A program made the position numbers and the translations under genes. The notes beneath the pieces were generated by a model that was given only the letters and a program-made list of their open reading frames with translations, ran no database searches and had not been told where the DNA came from. A DNA stretch of 38,882 bases, taken from an uncultured Clostridia bacterium (lineage in GTDB: Bacteria; Bacillota; Clostridia; Christensenellales; Aristaeellaceae). Below are positions 26,352 to 35,464 of the stretch, piece after piece. How positions within the stretch are numbered: position 1 is the stretch's first letter; each line of letters starts with the position of its first letter. Where the stretch lies: positions 1 to 38,882 of the forward strand of contig CANQKI010000010.1 of NCBI GenBank assembly GCA_947624355.1, written 5' to 3'.

Positions 26352-27908
26352 TTATCTGCCTCGCCAGATTTCGTCTTCCGCCGGGAAAAGCGGCAACTGG
26401 CGAGCAAAAGCCGGATCGGTTTCGGGGTAATCCAGCCTTAAATGGGTGCCCCGGCTTTCCCGCCGGTTCAGCGCCGCTCTGAGCATCAGCTTTATCGACC
26501 AGCCAAGATCCAGCAGTTCCTCATCCATCCATACGGCCTTGTCATGCAGCAATTCTTCCACCTGATCCAGGCAGCGCTGCAACGTTTTCTCTTCCCGGTA
26601 CACGGCCAGCCCTTCGGCCGCCAGTTTCTTCATCACAGGCGCATACCGCTGATAAATGCCGTATTCCAGGCGGCGGTGACACACGAGCCAATCGGTGATT
26701 TTTTCCCGGGTTTCGCCGGAAGCGGCAATCGCATCGGCGCACAGCAGGCCGGACATTACCGCCTGACTGGCGGCATTTCCGGCGCAGCGGCACGCCCCGT
26801 GCACGCCGCCCGCCGCTTCGCCCACGGCATACAGGCCGCGGATGGTGGAGCGGTATTTCTCATCCACAAGAATGCCGCCCGAATGGCTGTGGGCCATGGG
26901 GCCGACTTCAATCAGGCTTTCCTTTGGATCCACGCCGTTTTGCAGCAGCCTGCGATAGAACCAAGGATAGCCTTCCAGAACCTGCCGGGGGATATGCCGC
27001 AAATCCACATACGCGCCGCCCAGGGGGCTGCCTTTTCCGGCCGCCGCCTGCTTCCAGATCATCTGGTTAATCAGCGATTTGGGCGCACCGGCCTCGCCAG
27101 AGGGACGAACGGAAAGCATGAATCTTTCTCCCGCCGCGTTGAGCAGATGCGCCCCTTCCCCCAGCATGGCGGTGGGGCACGGTTCGCCAAGGGCGCCTTC
27201 CGGCGTGAGCACTACCATGGGTTCGTATTCCACAAATTCAAGATCCACCATGGCCGCGCCCGCCTGCCATGCCTTGCCGATCACTTCGCCGGATACGTCG
27301 CCGGGATAGGTGCTGCGCCCGAACAGCCGGCCCGCTCCGCCCCAGGCCGCCACCATCACGGGAGCGTACACATTGTCAATCTGCCGGAAATAGCGGTTGT
27401 TGACCAGGGTGGCCCCGTAAATTTTCTTCCCGTCCGAAAGAAGGCGCACGCATCGCCGATCGGTGAAGGTTACGTTTTTTTCCTTCAGCCCTTTGAGCAG
27501 CTTGGAAAGCATCTGCGCCCCAATCAGGCCGGTGGTCTGGCACAGCGAACGGGGAATGCTGTGGCCCGACAGGTGCCGCAGCTTGGGGCGGCCGTCCTCT
27601 GTGGCAAATTCTACGCCCCAGCGGCGAAGGAATTCATAGCCCGCATAGCTGTTTTCCGCCATGTCCCGAACCAGCTTTTCATTGCCGATTCCGTACCCGG
27701 CCTGCAGCATATCCTTTGCGTAAAGGGCGGCGCTGTCGCCATAAGGGTTTTCTTCCGGCAGCACGAAGTTGACGGCGGCAATGTAGGGCGTGCCGCCGTA
27801 ACCGCTGCCCACCACCAGAATATCATCAATTCCCTGTTCTGTCAGCCGGGCCGCCGTTGTCAACCCGGCCAATCCCTGCCCAAGAATGATTACTTTGTAT
27901 CTGTTCAT
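26352..27908 (-). CDS. FAD-dependent oxidoreductase, fumarate reductase/L-aspartate oxidase-like
   Basis: Soluble flavoprotein of the FAD_binding_2 superfamily, 518 residues. ATG 27908 is chosen because AAAGGAA lies 9 bases upstream. The dinucleotide fold is GQGLAG (10-15), and the C-terminal FAD block reads GLYAVGEAAGGVHGACRCAGN, with HSHSGGILVDE just before it. This layout is that of flavoprotein subunits of succinate, fumarate or adenylylsulfate reductases and aspartate oxidase, but there is no heme or membrane part and no iron-sulfur partner gene nearby. Its likely role is oxidation or reduction of a hydroxy- or unsaturated acid intermediate of the operon's pathway. Substrate unknown. Confidence 0.85.
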   Translation of the reverse strand: MNRYKVIILGQGLAGLTTAARLTEQGIDDILVVGSGYGGTPYIAAVNFVLPEENPYGDSAALYAKDMLQAGYGIGNEKLVRDMAENSYAGYEFLRRWGVEFATEDGRPKLRHLSGHSIPRSLCQTTGLIGAQMLSKLLKGLKEKNVTFTDRRCVRLLSDGKKIYGATLVNNRYFRQIDNVYAPVMVAAWGGAGRLFGRSTYPGDVSGEVIGKAWQAGAAMVDLEFVEYEPMVVLTPEGALGEPCPTAMLGEGAHLLNAAGERFMLSVRPSGEAGAPKSLINQMIWKQAAAGKGSPLGGAYVDLRHIPRQVLEGYPWFYRRLLQNGVDPKESLIEVGPMAHSHSGGILVDEKYRSTIRGLYAVGEAAGGVHGACRCAGNAASQAVMSGLLCADAIAASGETREKITDWLVCHRRLEYGIYQRYAPVMKKLAAEGLAVYREEKTLQRCLDQVEELLHDKAVWMDEELLDLGWSIKLMLRAALNRRESRGTHLRLDYPETDPAFARQLPLFPAEDEIWRGR

Positions 27909-27947
27909 TGCGCACGATTCCTTTCCGCAATTCACTTGGCATGTTTT

Positions 27948-30065
27948 TCATTCAAACCGATAGGTAAACGGAAGGGAGTCCTTTCCCTGGTGAACGCATT
28001 TTTCGTCCACAGTCACGGAAAGGCCCTCTTCCTGGCTGTAACGGATGGCAAGGGCATGGCCCCGTAGCATCACATTGGTAAGGCAATACGCATCCAGGCC
28101 CATATCCACCGGATCGATGGTAAAGCCGTTTTCATTCGGCTCCAGCCCCGCCACATGCCGCACGATCAGATCGATGAAAAACGAATGGGCGTAATCCACT
28201 TCGTCGCTCAATGGTTCGCCGGTGATTGCGTTATAATGCTCCACCAGGTACGGCTCATGCAGGCTGCCGTTTCGGAAATGCTGCCGTGCGTATTGACGAA
28301 GGAATTTGCCGAATTCCCGGTCGTAGGCATGGCCGTTCCGCTTGCTTTGTCCGGCAATGGCGTCCAGGGCGATGCAGGTGGTGTACGGCCAGGAAGGCCC
28401 ATCCCACATGCAGCCGTCCCGACCCTTGAAAAACTGATTTTTCCAGCTGCCCATGGGCATGAATACGGGGCATTGCCTGCTTACGGAAGCAAAGGCCGAA
28501 CCTGTGGCAAATTCGTTTTCGTCAAAATAGGGGGCCAGCGCCGCCAGGTGTTCTTTTCCCGTAATTCCCGCCCAGAGGGGATAAATGCCCACCACGTTCT
28601 TGACCATGGCCTTTTCTTCCGTTTTGTGGTGCAGGTCGTAAAAGAAGCCGGTTTTTTCATCCCACATTTTTTCCAGAATCTGCGATTTAAGGCGCTGGGC
28701 CAGGTCGAAAAAGCGATGGGCGTCGGGATCATGAACCATCTCGCACAGCCTGGCCGTGCCAAGGGCGTTCATGTACAGGTAAACGGACAGATCCACCCGT
28801 TTCAGGAAATCGTAGGCGGAATCGTCCATGGCGTTGTCCGGGAAACCGATGAAATACCAGAAGGAGGGCTGAAATTCCTTGCCCGTGCGCCGCTGATTGT
28901 AAGCAATCTGCAAATCGTCGTCGTCGTTTTTGAATACGTCCCACACGCCGAGCACGTTCTCTTTGAAGCCAGGCAGCACTTTCCTGATAAACGCCGTATC
29001 CCGGTGCACCAGCGCAAACTGATACAGCCCCCATTCGTCGAAATTTCCGAAGGGGAAGGAAAATTTATCGATCATCATCATACGGAACACGTTTTTCTGA
29101 TCCATGCTGTCCAGCAGCGTTTGGGCCGATTCTTCGCAGCAGAAAGGATCATGTTTCCAGCGGGCGTCCACCAGATGATCGGAGGTGGACATGGGGCTGA
29201 GCTGCGAAAATTCGTGGCCATAGGGCGCGTACAGGGTCTTATCGTTTTTATGGGAGCGGCCCTCGTAAAAAACGCCGTGATGAAAATTGCCCATGTTCGG
29301 TTCCGCCCAATTGTGGCGGAGGATAAACCAGCGATACCACCATGTGACGTCCAACAGCGGATCACTGGATGAAAAAATTGGAACGTCGTCAAACCAGTGG
29401 TCATAGGCCGCCGCCTGGTGCTGCACCCAGTCGCCCTGATCAATCATCGCTTTCGCGGCAGCGGCACAGCCCGCCTTTGTTTCATGCTGATCCTCGCCCA
29501 GGGCGGCGGCGACGGCAAAGGTCACATCCGTTCCCGGCAGCAAAAGCAGGCCTTCCGTCAGCAGCGCATTCTTTGAGGAGCATATCGCCCCAACCAGGTT
29601 GATTTCATGGCTGACGCACGCGCGGATGACGGTAATGCAGCCCTTCTCGGGTTCTGCCCGAAAGCATTCGGATACCTGAATTTGCAGCCGCAGGGGCTTG
29701 GGACCCAGGTTTTTCCATGTTTGTACCGATACGGCGATATCCTGATCGGTGATGAACTTGTCCTCGTGAAATTCAAAGCGGCGGCGGTAATCATCCATGT
29801 GCAGATGGCTGGGATACCAGATGGTTTCGGCGGTATCCATTTCTATTGGCGCGCCGTTGACCGAAACTGTAAAAAGCCCAGGCAGATTGAGCTTATGGAT
29901 AAAATCGATCCGCCCCAAAAAGCCGGGAATTTTATCCAGGTAATCGGCAAACAGCCGCTTCCCTGTCGGCCCAAGGAGCAGCTTTCCGGGCCAGACGCGC
30001 AGCGTTCTGTTCCGATAGAAAAGATATTCGTCGATGGATTTGCGGCCTAAGTTGATTTCCGTCAT
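27948..30065 (-). CDS. (alpha/alpha)6-barrel glycoside hydrolase, MGH1/GH63-like
   Basis: Predicted intracellular inverting glycosidase, 705 residues. An N-terminal beta-rich domain (about 1-240) precedes an alpha/alpha toroid with WWYRWFILRHNW, DEWGLYQFAL and the hallmark GRDGCMWDGPSWPYT (about residue 553), followed by YNAITGEP. The WDGPxWP block is shared by GH63, trehalase-like and mannosylglycerate-hydrolase-like (MGH1) enzymes. GAAGGAG precedes ATG 30065. It lies directly after the ABC permeases, so it probably cleaves the imported compound in the cytoplasm, releasing a sugar and an aglycone acid for the kinase/PdxA2 branch. The exact family number and linkage are uncertain. Confidence 0.72.
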   Translation of the reverse strand: MTEINLGRKSIDEYLFYRNRTLRVWPGKLLLGPTGKRLFADYLDKIPGFLGRIDFIHKLNLPGLFTVSVNGAPIEMDTAETIWYPSHLHMDDYRRRFEFHEDKFITDQDIAVSVQTWKNLGPKPLRLQIQVSECFRAEPEKGCITVIRACVSHEINLVGAICSSKNALLTEGLLLLPGTDVTFAVAAALGEDQHETKAGCAAAAKAMIDQGDWVQHQAAAYDHWFDDVPIFSSSDPLLDVTWWYRWFILRHNWAEPNMGNFHHGVFYEGRSHKNDKTLYAPYGHEFSQLSPMSTSDHLVDARWKHDPFCCEESAQTLLDSMDQKNVFRMMMIDKFSFPFGNFDEWGLYQFALVHRDTAFIRKVLPGFKENVLGVWDVFKNDDDDLQIAYNQRRTGKEFQPSFWYFIGFPDNAMDDSAYDFLKRVDLSVYLYMNALGTARLCEMVHDPDAHRFFDLAQRLKSQILEKMWDEKTGFFYDLHHKTEEKAMVKNVVGIYPLWAGITGKEHLAALAPYFDENEFATGSAFASVSRQCPVFMPMGSWKNQFFKGRDGCMWDGPSWPYTTCIALDAIAGQSKRNGHAYDREFGKFLRQYARQHFRNGSLHEPYLVEHYNAITGEPLSDEVDYAHSFFIDLIVRHVAGLEPNENGFTIDPVDMGLDAYCLTNVMLRGHALAIRYSQEEGLSVTVDEKCVHQGKDSLPFTYRFE

Positions 30066-30091
30066 TGCTGCTTGACTCCTTCCCTCTTGCC

Positions 30092-30982
30092 TCAGCCCTT
30101 AATCGCGCCCACCATCATGCCCTTCACGAAATATTTCTGCACGAAGGGGTATACCGCCAGAATGGGCAGCGTGGCCACGACAATGCTGGCATATTTCACG
30201 GTGTCTGTATACATATTGGTTACGGCGGAGGTGCCGGAATTGGCGGACATAAACAGGATCTCCCGCAAAATCAGTTGCAGGGGATACAATTCCCGCTTTT
30301 GCAAATACAGCATGGCGCTGAACCAGGCGTTCCAATGGCCCACTGCGTAATAAAGCACGATAATGGCCAGTGTCGGCTTGCTAAGCGGCAGCACCACGTT
30401 CAAAAGCACATGAAAATCATTGGCCCCGTCCAGCCGGGCGGATTCCTCCAGGCTTTCGGACACCGATTCAAAGGCGGTGCGCAGGATAATCAGATTGAAT
30501 GTAATAATCAGCTTGGGCAGAATCATGGCCCACCGCGTATTATCGATGCCCAGGGCCGTGATTTGCAGATAGGTGGGGATCAGGCCGCCGTTGAAAAACA
30601 TGGTGAAGATTACAAACAGCGACAGCACCTTTTTCCACATGTATCCTTTCCGGGAAAGCACATAGGCCGCGGGGCAGGTGAACAGCATCTGCATCGCCGT
30701 GCCTACAATCAGGTTAAACAGCGTGTTTTTGTAGCCCAAAAGGATATTCGGATTGGCAAAAACCTGTTTGTATGCCCCGGCGTCAAATCCCAGCGGAACA
30801 AGCAGTCCCCCCGAATGCATGGCAAACCGCACCGGATCGCTGAAGGAAGCGAAAACCACGTACAGAAACGGATAGAACAGAAGCACGCACAGCAGCGCCA
30901 GCACCAGCGCATTGACCGCGTAAAAAATTCTTTCGCCGGCGGTTTCCCGGTTCCGGGCGAACAATTTCTTTTTGCTTTCCAT
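30092..30982 (-). CDS. Sugar ABC transporter permease, LplC/YtcP-type
   Basis: Membrane subunit of the second importer, 296 residues. ATG 30982 is chosen because GGGGAGG lies 8 bases upstream; the frame is open to 31018. About six hydrophobic segments, the EAA loop ESARLDGANDFHVLLNVVLP, and the family end VQKYFVKGMMVGAIKG are visible. It is 16 bases downstream of its LplB partner. Confidence 0.92.
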   Translation of the reverse strand: MESKKKLFARNRETAGERIFYAVNALVLALLCVLLFYPFLYVVFASFSDPVRFAMHSGGLLVPLGFDAGAYKQVFANPNILLGYKNTLFNLIVGTAMQMLFTCPAAYVLSRKGYMWKKVLSLFVIFTMFFNGGLIPTYLQITALGIDNTRWAMILPKLIITFNLIILRTAFESVSESLEESARLDGANDFHVLLNVVLPLSKPTLAIIVLYYAVGHWNAWFSAMLYLQKRELYPLQLILREILFMSANSGTSAVTNMYTDTVKYASIVVATLPILAVYPFVQKYFVKGMMVGAIKG

Positions 30983-30998
30983 CTTGCATGCCTCCCCA

Positions 30999-31949
30999 TC
31001 ACCAAAGGCTGGTGTCATTCAGCTTCCGGCTGACCATGTTGGCCAGAATCACAAGGAAGAAATTAATCAGCGAATTGAACAGGCCCACGGCGGAAGCATA
31101 GCTCCAGTTGTATTCCTGAAGGCCCTTCCGATAAACGTAGCTGGAAATCACATCCGCGGTGGAATAGGTGGCGGAGTTGTAGAGCAGGATGATCTTTTCA
31201 TAGCCAAGATCCATGATAGCGCCAATTTTCAGCAGCAGCATGATCACCACGGTGGGCAGAATACCCGGAATGGTAATATGCCAGATTTGCTTCACCTTGC
31301 CCACCCCATCGATTTTTGCCGCCTCATAGAGCTGCTCATCCACCCCCGATATGGCGGCCAGGAACACAATGGAATTCCAGCCCACTTCCTGCCAGATGCC
31401 GCTGACAATGTAAATCGTTCTGAACAGGGACGGCTCCAGCAGCATGGTGACACGTTTCGCCCCAAAGGCCGCCAGAATATCGTTGATCAGCCCGTCCCGC
31501 TGCGTAAAATCGGACACCAGGCCGCACACCACCATCAGGGAAATGAAATGGGGCAGATAGGTCAGGGTCTGCACGGTGGTTTTGAACCATTTTTGCCGAA
31601 CCTCGTTGATGAGGATAGCCAGCAGAATGGGCGCGGGAAACGCAAAAATAATTTGCTCCACGCTGAGCACCACGGTGTTGGTAATCAGACGGCCGAAAAA
31701 TACGTCGTTGAAAAAATCCCGAAAGTGCTTCAGGCCCACCCATTCGCTGCCGGCGATGCCAAGCCTCGGCACAAAGTTTTTGAACGCGATGCTGGCGCCG
31801 TACATGGGCTGATAATGAAACAGAAGATAAAAGACGATCATGGGGATCGCCATGAAATACAGGCCCTTGTATTTTTTAAAATCTTTGCCTACCATCCGGG
31901 CTTTTTTTATCAGGAATCGTTTCAGGCCGCCGGTATTCGCCTGGGTCAT
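30999..31949 (-). CDS. Sugar ABC transporter permease, LplB-type
   Basis: Partner permease, about 316 residues. ATG 31949 has AGGTG about 8 bases upstream; ATG 31958 is an alternative. It shows YKGLYFMAIPMIVFYLLFHY as first membrane segment, then IAFKNFVPRLGI, and the EAA loop YEAAKIDGVGKVKQIWHITIP. It resembles the permease at the left edge of the window in layout, so the window carries two importers of one family. Confidence 0.93.
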   Translation of the reverse strand: MTQANTGGLKRFLIKKARMVGKDFKKYKGLYFMAIPMIVFYLLFHYQPMYGASIAFKNFVPRLGIAGSEWVGLKHFRDFFNDVFFGRLITNTVVLSVEQIIFAFPAPILLAILINEVRQKWFKTTVQTLTYLPHFISLMVVCGLVSDFTQRDGLINDILAAFGAKRVTMLLEPSLFRTIYIVSGIWQEVGWNSIVFLAAISGVDEQLYEAAKIDGVGKVKQIWHITIPGILPTVVIMLLLKIGAIMDLGYEKIILLYNSATYSTADVISSYVYRKGLQEYNWSYASAVGLFNSLINFFLVILANMVSRKLNDTSLW

Positions 31950-31998
31950 TGCATTCACCTACTTTAATATCGAGCGCTTACGGGAAGAATTTTTCCCC

Positions 31999-32020
31999 GC
32001 CGCCGGACGAATCCGGCGGC
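31999..32020 (-). other. Tetraloop hairpin between binding-protein and permease genes
   Basis: In the minus-strand transcript GCCGCCGGA and TCCGGCGGC close a TTCG loop, a perfect 9-bp stem. No T tract follows. It lies in the gap downstream of the binding-protein gene and upstream of the permeases, the position where mRNA-stabilising hairpins raise binding-protein output relative to permeases. Confidence 0.65.
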
Positions 32021-32038
32021 AGGGCCGCCTGATGAGAA

Positions 32039-33610
32039 TCAGCGGGCGTTGTAACGGGCCAGGGCGTCGTTGTAGATCGCCACGGCTTTTTCAATTTCCA
32101 TGGTCTTGGCGTTTTCCACCACTTCATCATAGTTGTCCATGCTGGCGCGGCCCATGATGATGTTGGCGATCATTTCATCGCGGTAGGTGGTTACATTGTT
32201 GGTAATGGTGGAAACAATGCTGCTCTCCTCCGCCGTGGGGGTCAGGGGCGGCATATCCAGGGCGGCGGAAGCCTGGCCCCAGAGTTCGCCGGCTTCATAC
32301 TGGCCGGGATAGGTTCTGAACAGCTTGAAGGTATAGGGATGCACAGCGGAAGCCCAGCTGGTAATGCCGCACACGGCGTAGGCGCCGATTACGTCGTCCA
32401 CAGTGCTTTCGGCGATGCGGGCGGCCACATCGGCAGTCCATTGGATATTGCCATCTGCGTCGTATTCGTAGCTTACGCCTTCCACGCCGAAGTTATTGAG
32501 CATCACGCCTTCTTCGGAATAGCCGTAATCCAGATACTTGATGGCGGCCTCCACATTTTTGCACTCGGTGGTAATGCCGATGCCAAAGCCGTTGCCCACC
32601 AGGTTCACCACGCCGCTCTGGGCGGTGTAGGCAACGCCGTCAGGCCCCTTGGGCCAGGGCGCTAGGGTCAGCTTCGCGCCGGGGATTCCTTTGGACAGAA
32701 TGGTATCATAGGGCACATAGTTGGCGCCCTGGGTGCCGATAAAGGCGAAGACCTTGCCGCTGGTGGCCAGGGTTTTCAGGTTATCGGCCTGGTTGGCCAG
32801 GAAATCGGGATCGATCAACCCTTCGGCATACCATTTGGCCATTGTTTCAACGAAGGTCTTGAAATTGGGGGACAGCAGGCCGAAATTCACCTTGCCGTTA
32901 TCCATGTAGTAATTGGGGCGCACGCCGAAAACGGAGGCCATGGCGTAAAGGCTGGTATTGGCTGTGGTCGTGCCGGCGGCGGAGAAGGGAATCATGTCGG
33001 GATAGGCGTTCTTAACGGCGGTCAGCACATTGTACCAATCGTCAATGGTTTCGGGCACGGGCAGGTTGAGTGCTTCCAGAATATCCTGCCGGTAAATGGG
33101 GCCCATGAAGTACGCCTGAGGCTTGTCCTCGGGGCTTAGGGTTTCGCCGTTCACACGGGGGAAGAAGTAGATGTGCCCTTCGTCCGTGGTGCATTGCTTG
33201 AGCAGCTCGGGGTTGTTGTCGAAATAATACTTCAGGTTGGGCATCTGATCCAGGTAGGGCGCCAGGTCGATCAGGATCTCTTCGGAAATGGCCTTTTCCG
33301 GCCCGCCGGGATAATTCCACCAGTTCCAGGCAATGAGATCGGGCAGCTTCTGGGAAGCAATCAGCAGGTTAAACTGCGTCGTTTCCTCGCCCACGGGGGG
33401 CTCGGTCCACTCGATGTGGATGCCGGTAGCTTCTTCTGTCTTTTTGATGGACAGAATGTCCGCGTTACTGGTGACGCTGACCGCGGACTTGGGGTTCAGG
33501 GCCGCCCACATGGTGAGGGTCGTCTTTTCTTCTGCAAGCGCGCCGGGGGCGATCATGCAGCACAGCAGACAGGCGGCGATGGCCAGGGCTGACAACTTAC
33601 GGGTTTTCAT
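32039..33610 (-). CDS. Extracellular solute-binding protein of the second ABC importer
   Basis: LplA-like binding protein, 523 residues. AAAGGAGG lies just before ATG 33610; the upstream in-frame extension to 33676 has no signal character. The signal peptide is MKTRKLSALAIAACLLCCM followed by IAPGALA and EEK: a signal-peptidase I site (ALA before EEK) fits best, although IAAC formally matches a lipobox placed very early. The mature part contains the usual tryptophan- and tyrosine-rich binding lobes. It differs strongly from the first binding protein. The operon context suggests a sugar-acid glycoside rather than a plain oligosaccharide. Confidence 0.92.
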   Translation of the reverse strand: MKTRKLSALAIAACLLCCMIAPGALAEEKTTLTMWAALNPKSAVSVTSNADILSIKKTEEATGIHIEWTEPPVGEETTQFNLLIASQKLPDLIAWNWWNYPGGPEKAISEEILIDLAPYLDQMPNLKYYFDNNPELLKQCTTDEGHIYFFPRVNGETLSPEDKPQAYFMGPIYRQDILEALNLPVPETIDDWYNVLTAVKNAYPDMIPFSAAGTTTANTSLYAMASVFGVRPNYYMDNGKVNFGLLSPNFKTFVETMAKWYAEGLIDPDFLANQADNLKTLATSGKVFAFIGTQGANYVPYDTILSKGIPGAKLTLAPWPKGPDGVAYTAQSGVVNLVGNGFGIGITTECKNVEAAIKYLDYGYSEEGVMLNNFGVEGVSYEYDADGNIQWTADVAARIAESTVDDVIGAYAVCGITSWASAVHPYTFKLFRTYPGQYEAGELWGQASAALDMPPLTPTAEESSIVSTITNNVTTYRDEMIANIIMGRASMDNYDEVVENAKTMEIEKAVAIYNDALARYNAR

Positions 33611-33668
33611 GGTGATTCCTCCTTTTTTAATATATGATCGCATATCGGCTGTCTTCCGACATGCAATA

Positions 33669-34691
33669 TCATCCAAGCTTCATGGCCGCGTCAATGGCGT
33701 TGAGCAGGCTGGTGGCGTCAGCGATTCCCTTTCCGGCAATATCGAACGCCGTTCCGTGATCCACGGATGTGCGAATGATGGGGAGCCCCAGCGTGATGTT
33801 CACGCCCGAAACGCTTTTCCATTTGCCAAGGGCCTGATCATACACAAAGCCCAGCGTTTTCAGCGGGATATGCCCCTGATCATGATACATGGCCACCACC
33901 GCGTCGTACCATCCGCCCCGCAGCTTGGAAAACACCGTGTCGGGGGGAACCGGCCCTTCCGTGTCAAAGCCTTCGGCGCGCGCCTCCCGGATGGCCGGAA
34001 GAATCTCCTCGATTTCTTCCCGGCCAAACAGGCCGTTTTCGCCGCTGTGGGGATTCAGCCCGGCCACGGCGATCTTCACCCGTTCTTTTCCGGCAATTTT
34101 TGCCGCCGCTTCGGCCGTCAGGCGGATCACGTTCAGGATTCGTTCCTTTTTCACCCGGTCGCAGGCTTCCCGCAGGGAAACGTGGGTGGACACATGGGAA
34201 ATCAGCATTTTATCAAAGGCCAGCATCATGCAGGATTGCCGGGCGCCGGTCAGCGCGGCGTAAATCTCCGTGTGGCCGGCATAATGATGGCCTGCCAGGT
34301 TCATCGCTTCTTTATTTAAAGGATTGGTCACCGTTGCGTCTACCTGATGCGCCATGGCAAAGCCGATGGCTTTTTCCACGTAAAGGTACGCCGCGTTGCC
34401 GCACATGGGGGAAAGCGTGCCAAAGGAAAATGTGTCTTTGTCCACTGCTCCCATATCCAGCACATCCATGCAGCCAAAGGCATAGCGCCCCTCCTTTGGC
34501 CCGGAAACGCGGTGAAGGACGGGCTTTCCCACCCCCAGCGATTCAGCGGCCCGCTCCAGCGGATACGCATCGCCGATAATCAGGGGACGGCACTGTGCGT
34601 ACAGCGCCTCCCTGCGGAGCGCCTGCACGCACAGTTCAGGCCCCACGCCCGCCGGATCCCCCATGGTAATGGCAATGAGCGGTCTATGCAC
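33669..34691 (-). CDS. pdxA2: PdxA2-type four-carbon acid-sugar phosphate dehydrogenase
   Basis: NAD-dependent oxidative decarboxylase of the PdxA family, 340 residues, GTG start with GGAGG 7 bases upstream. MGDPAGVGPE (10-19) is the family start, GHTE is at 139-142, and the three zinc histidines are His170 (VSTH), His215 (NPHSGE) and His270 (MYHDQG). PdxA makes pyridoxine, but PdxA2 homologues encoded beside DUF1537 kinases oxidise D-threonate- or D-erythronate-4-phosphate to dihydroxyacetone phosphate and CO2. The kinase two genes upstream makes this catabolic role the best fit. Confidence 0.9.
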   Translation of the reverse strand: MHRPLIAITMGDPAGVGPELCVQALRREALYAQCRPLIIGDAYPLERAAESLGVGKPVLHRVSGPKEGRYAFGCMDVLDMGAVDKDTFSFGTLSPMCGNAAYLYVEKAIGFAMAHQVDATVTNPLNKEAMNLAGHHYAGHTEIYAALTGARQSCMMLAFDKMLISHVSTHVSLREACDRVKKERILNVIRLTAEAAAKIAGKERVKIAVAGLNPHSGENGLFGREEIEEILPAIREARAEGFDTEGPVPPDTVFSKLRGGWYDAVVAMYHDQGHIPLKTLGFVYDQALGKWKSVSGVNITLGLPIIRTSVDHGTAFDIAGKGIADATSLLNAIDAAMKLG

Positions 34692-34717
34692 CTGTTTTCC
34701 TCCTTCGCTTTCCCTTG

Positions 34718-35464
34718 TCAGTCCATATAGGTTCCGCCGTTGATATTAATGGTTTCGCCGGTAATGAACGCGGCCTCGTCCGACGCCAGGAACAATACCA
34801 GGTTTGCCACGTCCTCCGGCTTTCCCAGCCTGCCCAGGGGAATTTTCTGCATGACCTGGCGGCGGTATTCCTCCGTCCATTGCAGGGACATATCCGTTTC
34901 CACCGGTCCGGGACAAGCCGCATTCACCCGCACGCCATATTTTGCCATTTCGGAAGCCAGCTGGCGGGTCAGCGCGTTGACGCCGCCCTTGGAGGCCCCG
35001 TAAGCGGCGGCAGCATTGGCGTGGGGGGTTTTGGCGGCAGAGGAGGAAATGTTCACCACCGCGCCGCTTTTCTGCCCGCTCATGATGGGCAAAAATGCTT
35101 TCAGAAAATGAAATGTGCCGTTCAGGTTCACATTCAGCACCCGCATCCAATCCTCCGATGAAAGCTCCAGGAAGGAAGATCGCGTGTTGATGCCCGCATT
35201 ATTGACCAGCACATCGGCCCGGCCAAATTTTTTCAGGGCCGCTGCCGCCGCCTTTTTTGCGGTTTCCGGATCGGCCACATCGCCAATGACCACCGCGCTT
35301 TCCGCGCCGTTTTTTTCGATTTCTTTCAGCGTGTCTTTCACGCTTTTTTCATCCCGTTCGCACAGCAGAAGATGCGCGCCCTCCCGGGCAAAACCCAGCG
35401 CGATGGCCCGGCCAATCCCCCGGCCGGCCCCTGTAACGACGGCAACCTTACTTTGAAATCTCAT
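34718..35464 (-). CDS. Short-chain dehydrogenase/reductase (FabG-like)
   Basis: NAD(P)-dependent oxidoreductase, 248 residues. Cofactor motif TGAGRGIG (11-18), NNAG (88-91), catalytic Asn111, Ser142, Tyr155 and Lys159 (YGASK), and C-terminal INGGTYMD are all present. The start is ATG 35464, which overlaps the end of the kinase gene by 17 bases, so translation is probably coupled. A longer upstream frame is a shadow of the kinase. Its role may be oxidation or epimerisation of the acid sugar before phosphorylation. Substrate not deducible. Confidence 0.9.
   Translation of the reverse strand: MRFQSKVAVVTGAGRGIGRAIALGFAREGAHLLLCERDEKSVKDTLKEIEKNGAESAVVIGDVADPETAKKAAAAALKKFGRADVLVNNAGINTRSSFLELSSEDWMRVLNVNLNGTFHFLKAFLPIMSGQKSGAVVNISSSAAKTPHANAAAAYGASKGGVNALTRQLASEMAKYGVRVNAACPGPVETDMSLQWTEEYRRQVMQKIPLGRLGKPEDVANLVLFLASDEAAFITGETININGGTYMD

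Noticed and set aside
26442..28067. Plus-strand open frame of 541 codons opposite the FAD oxidoreductase
   Set aside because: Low-complexity His/Gln/Gly-rich translation, antisense to a well-supported flavoprotein; no ribosome site.
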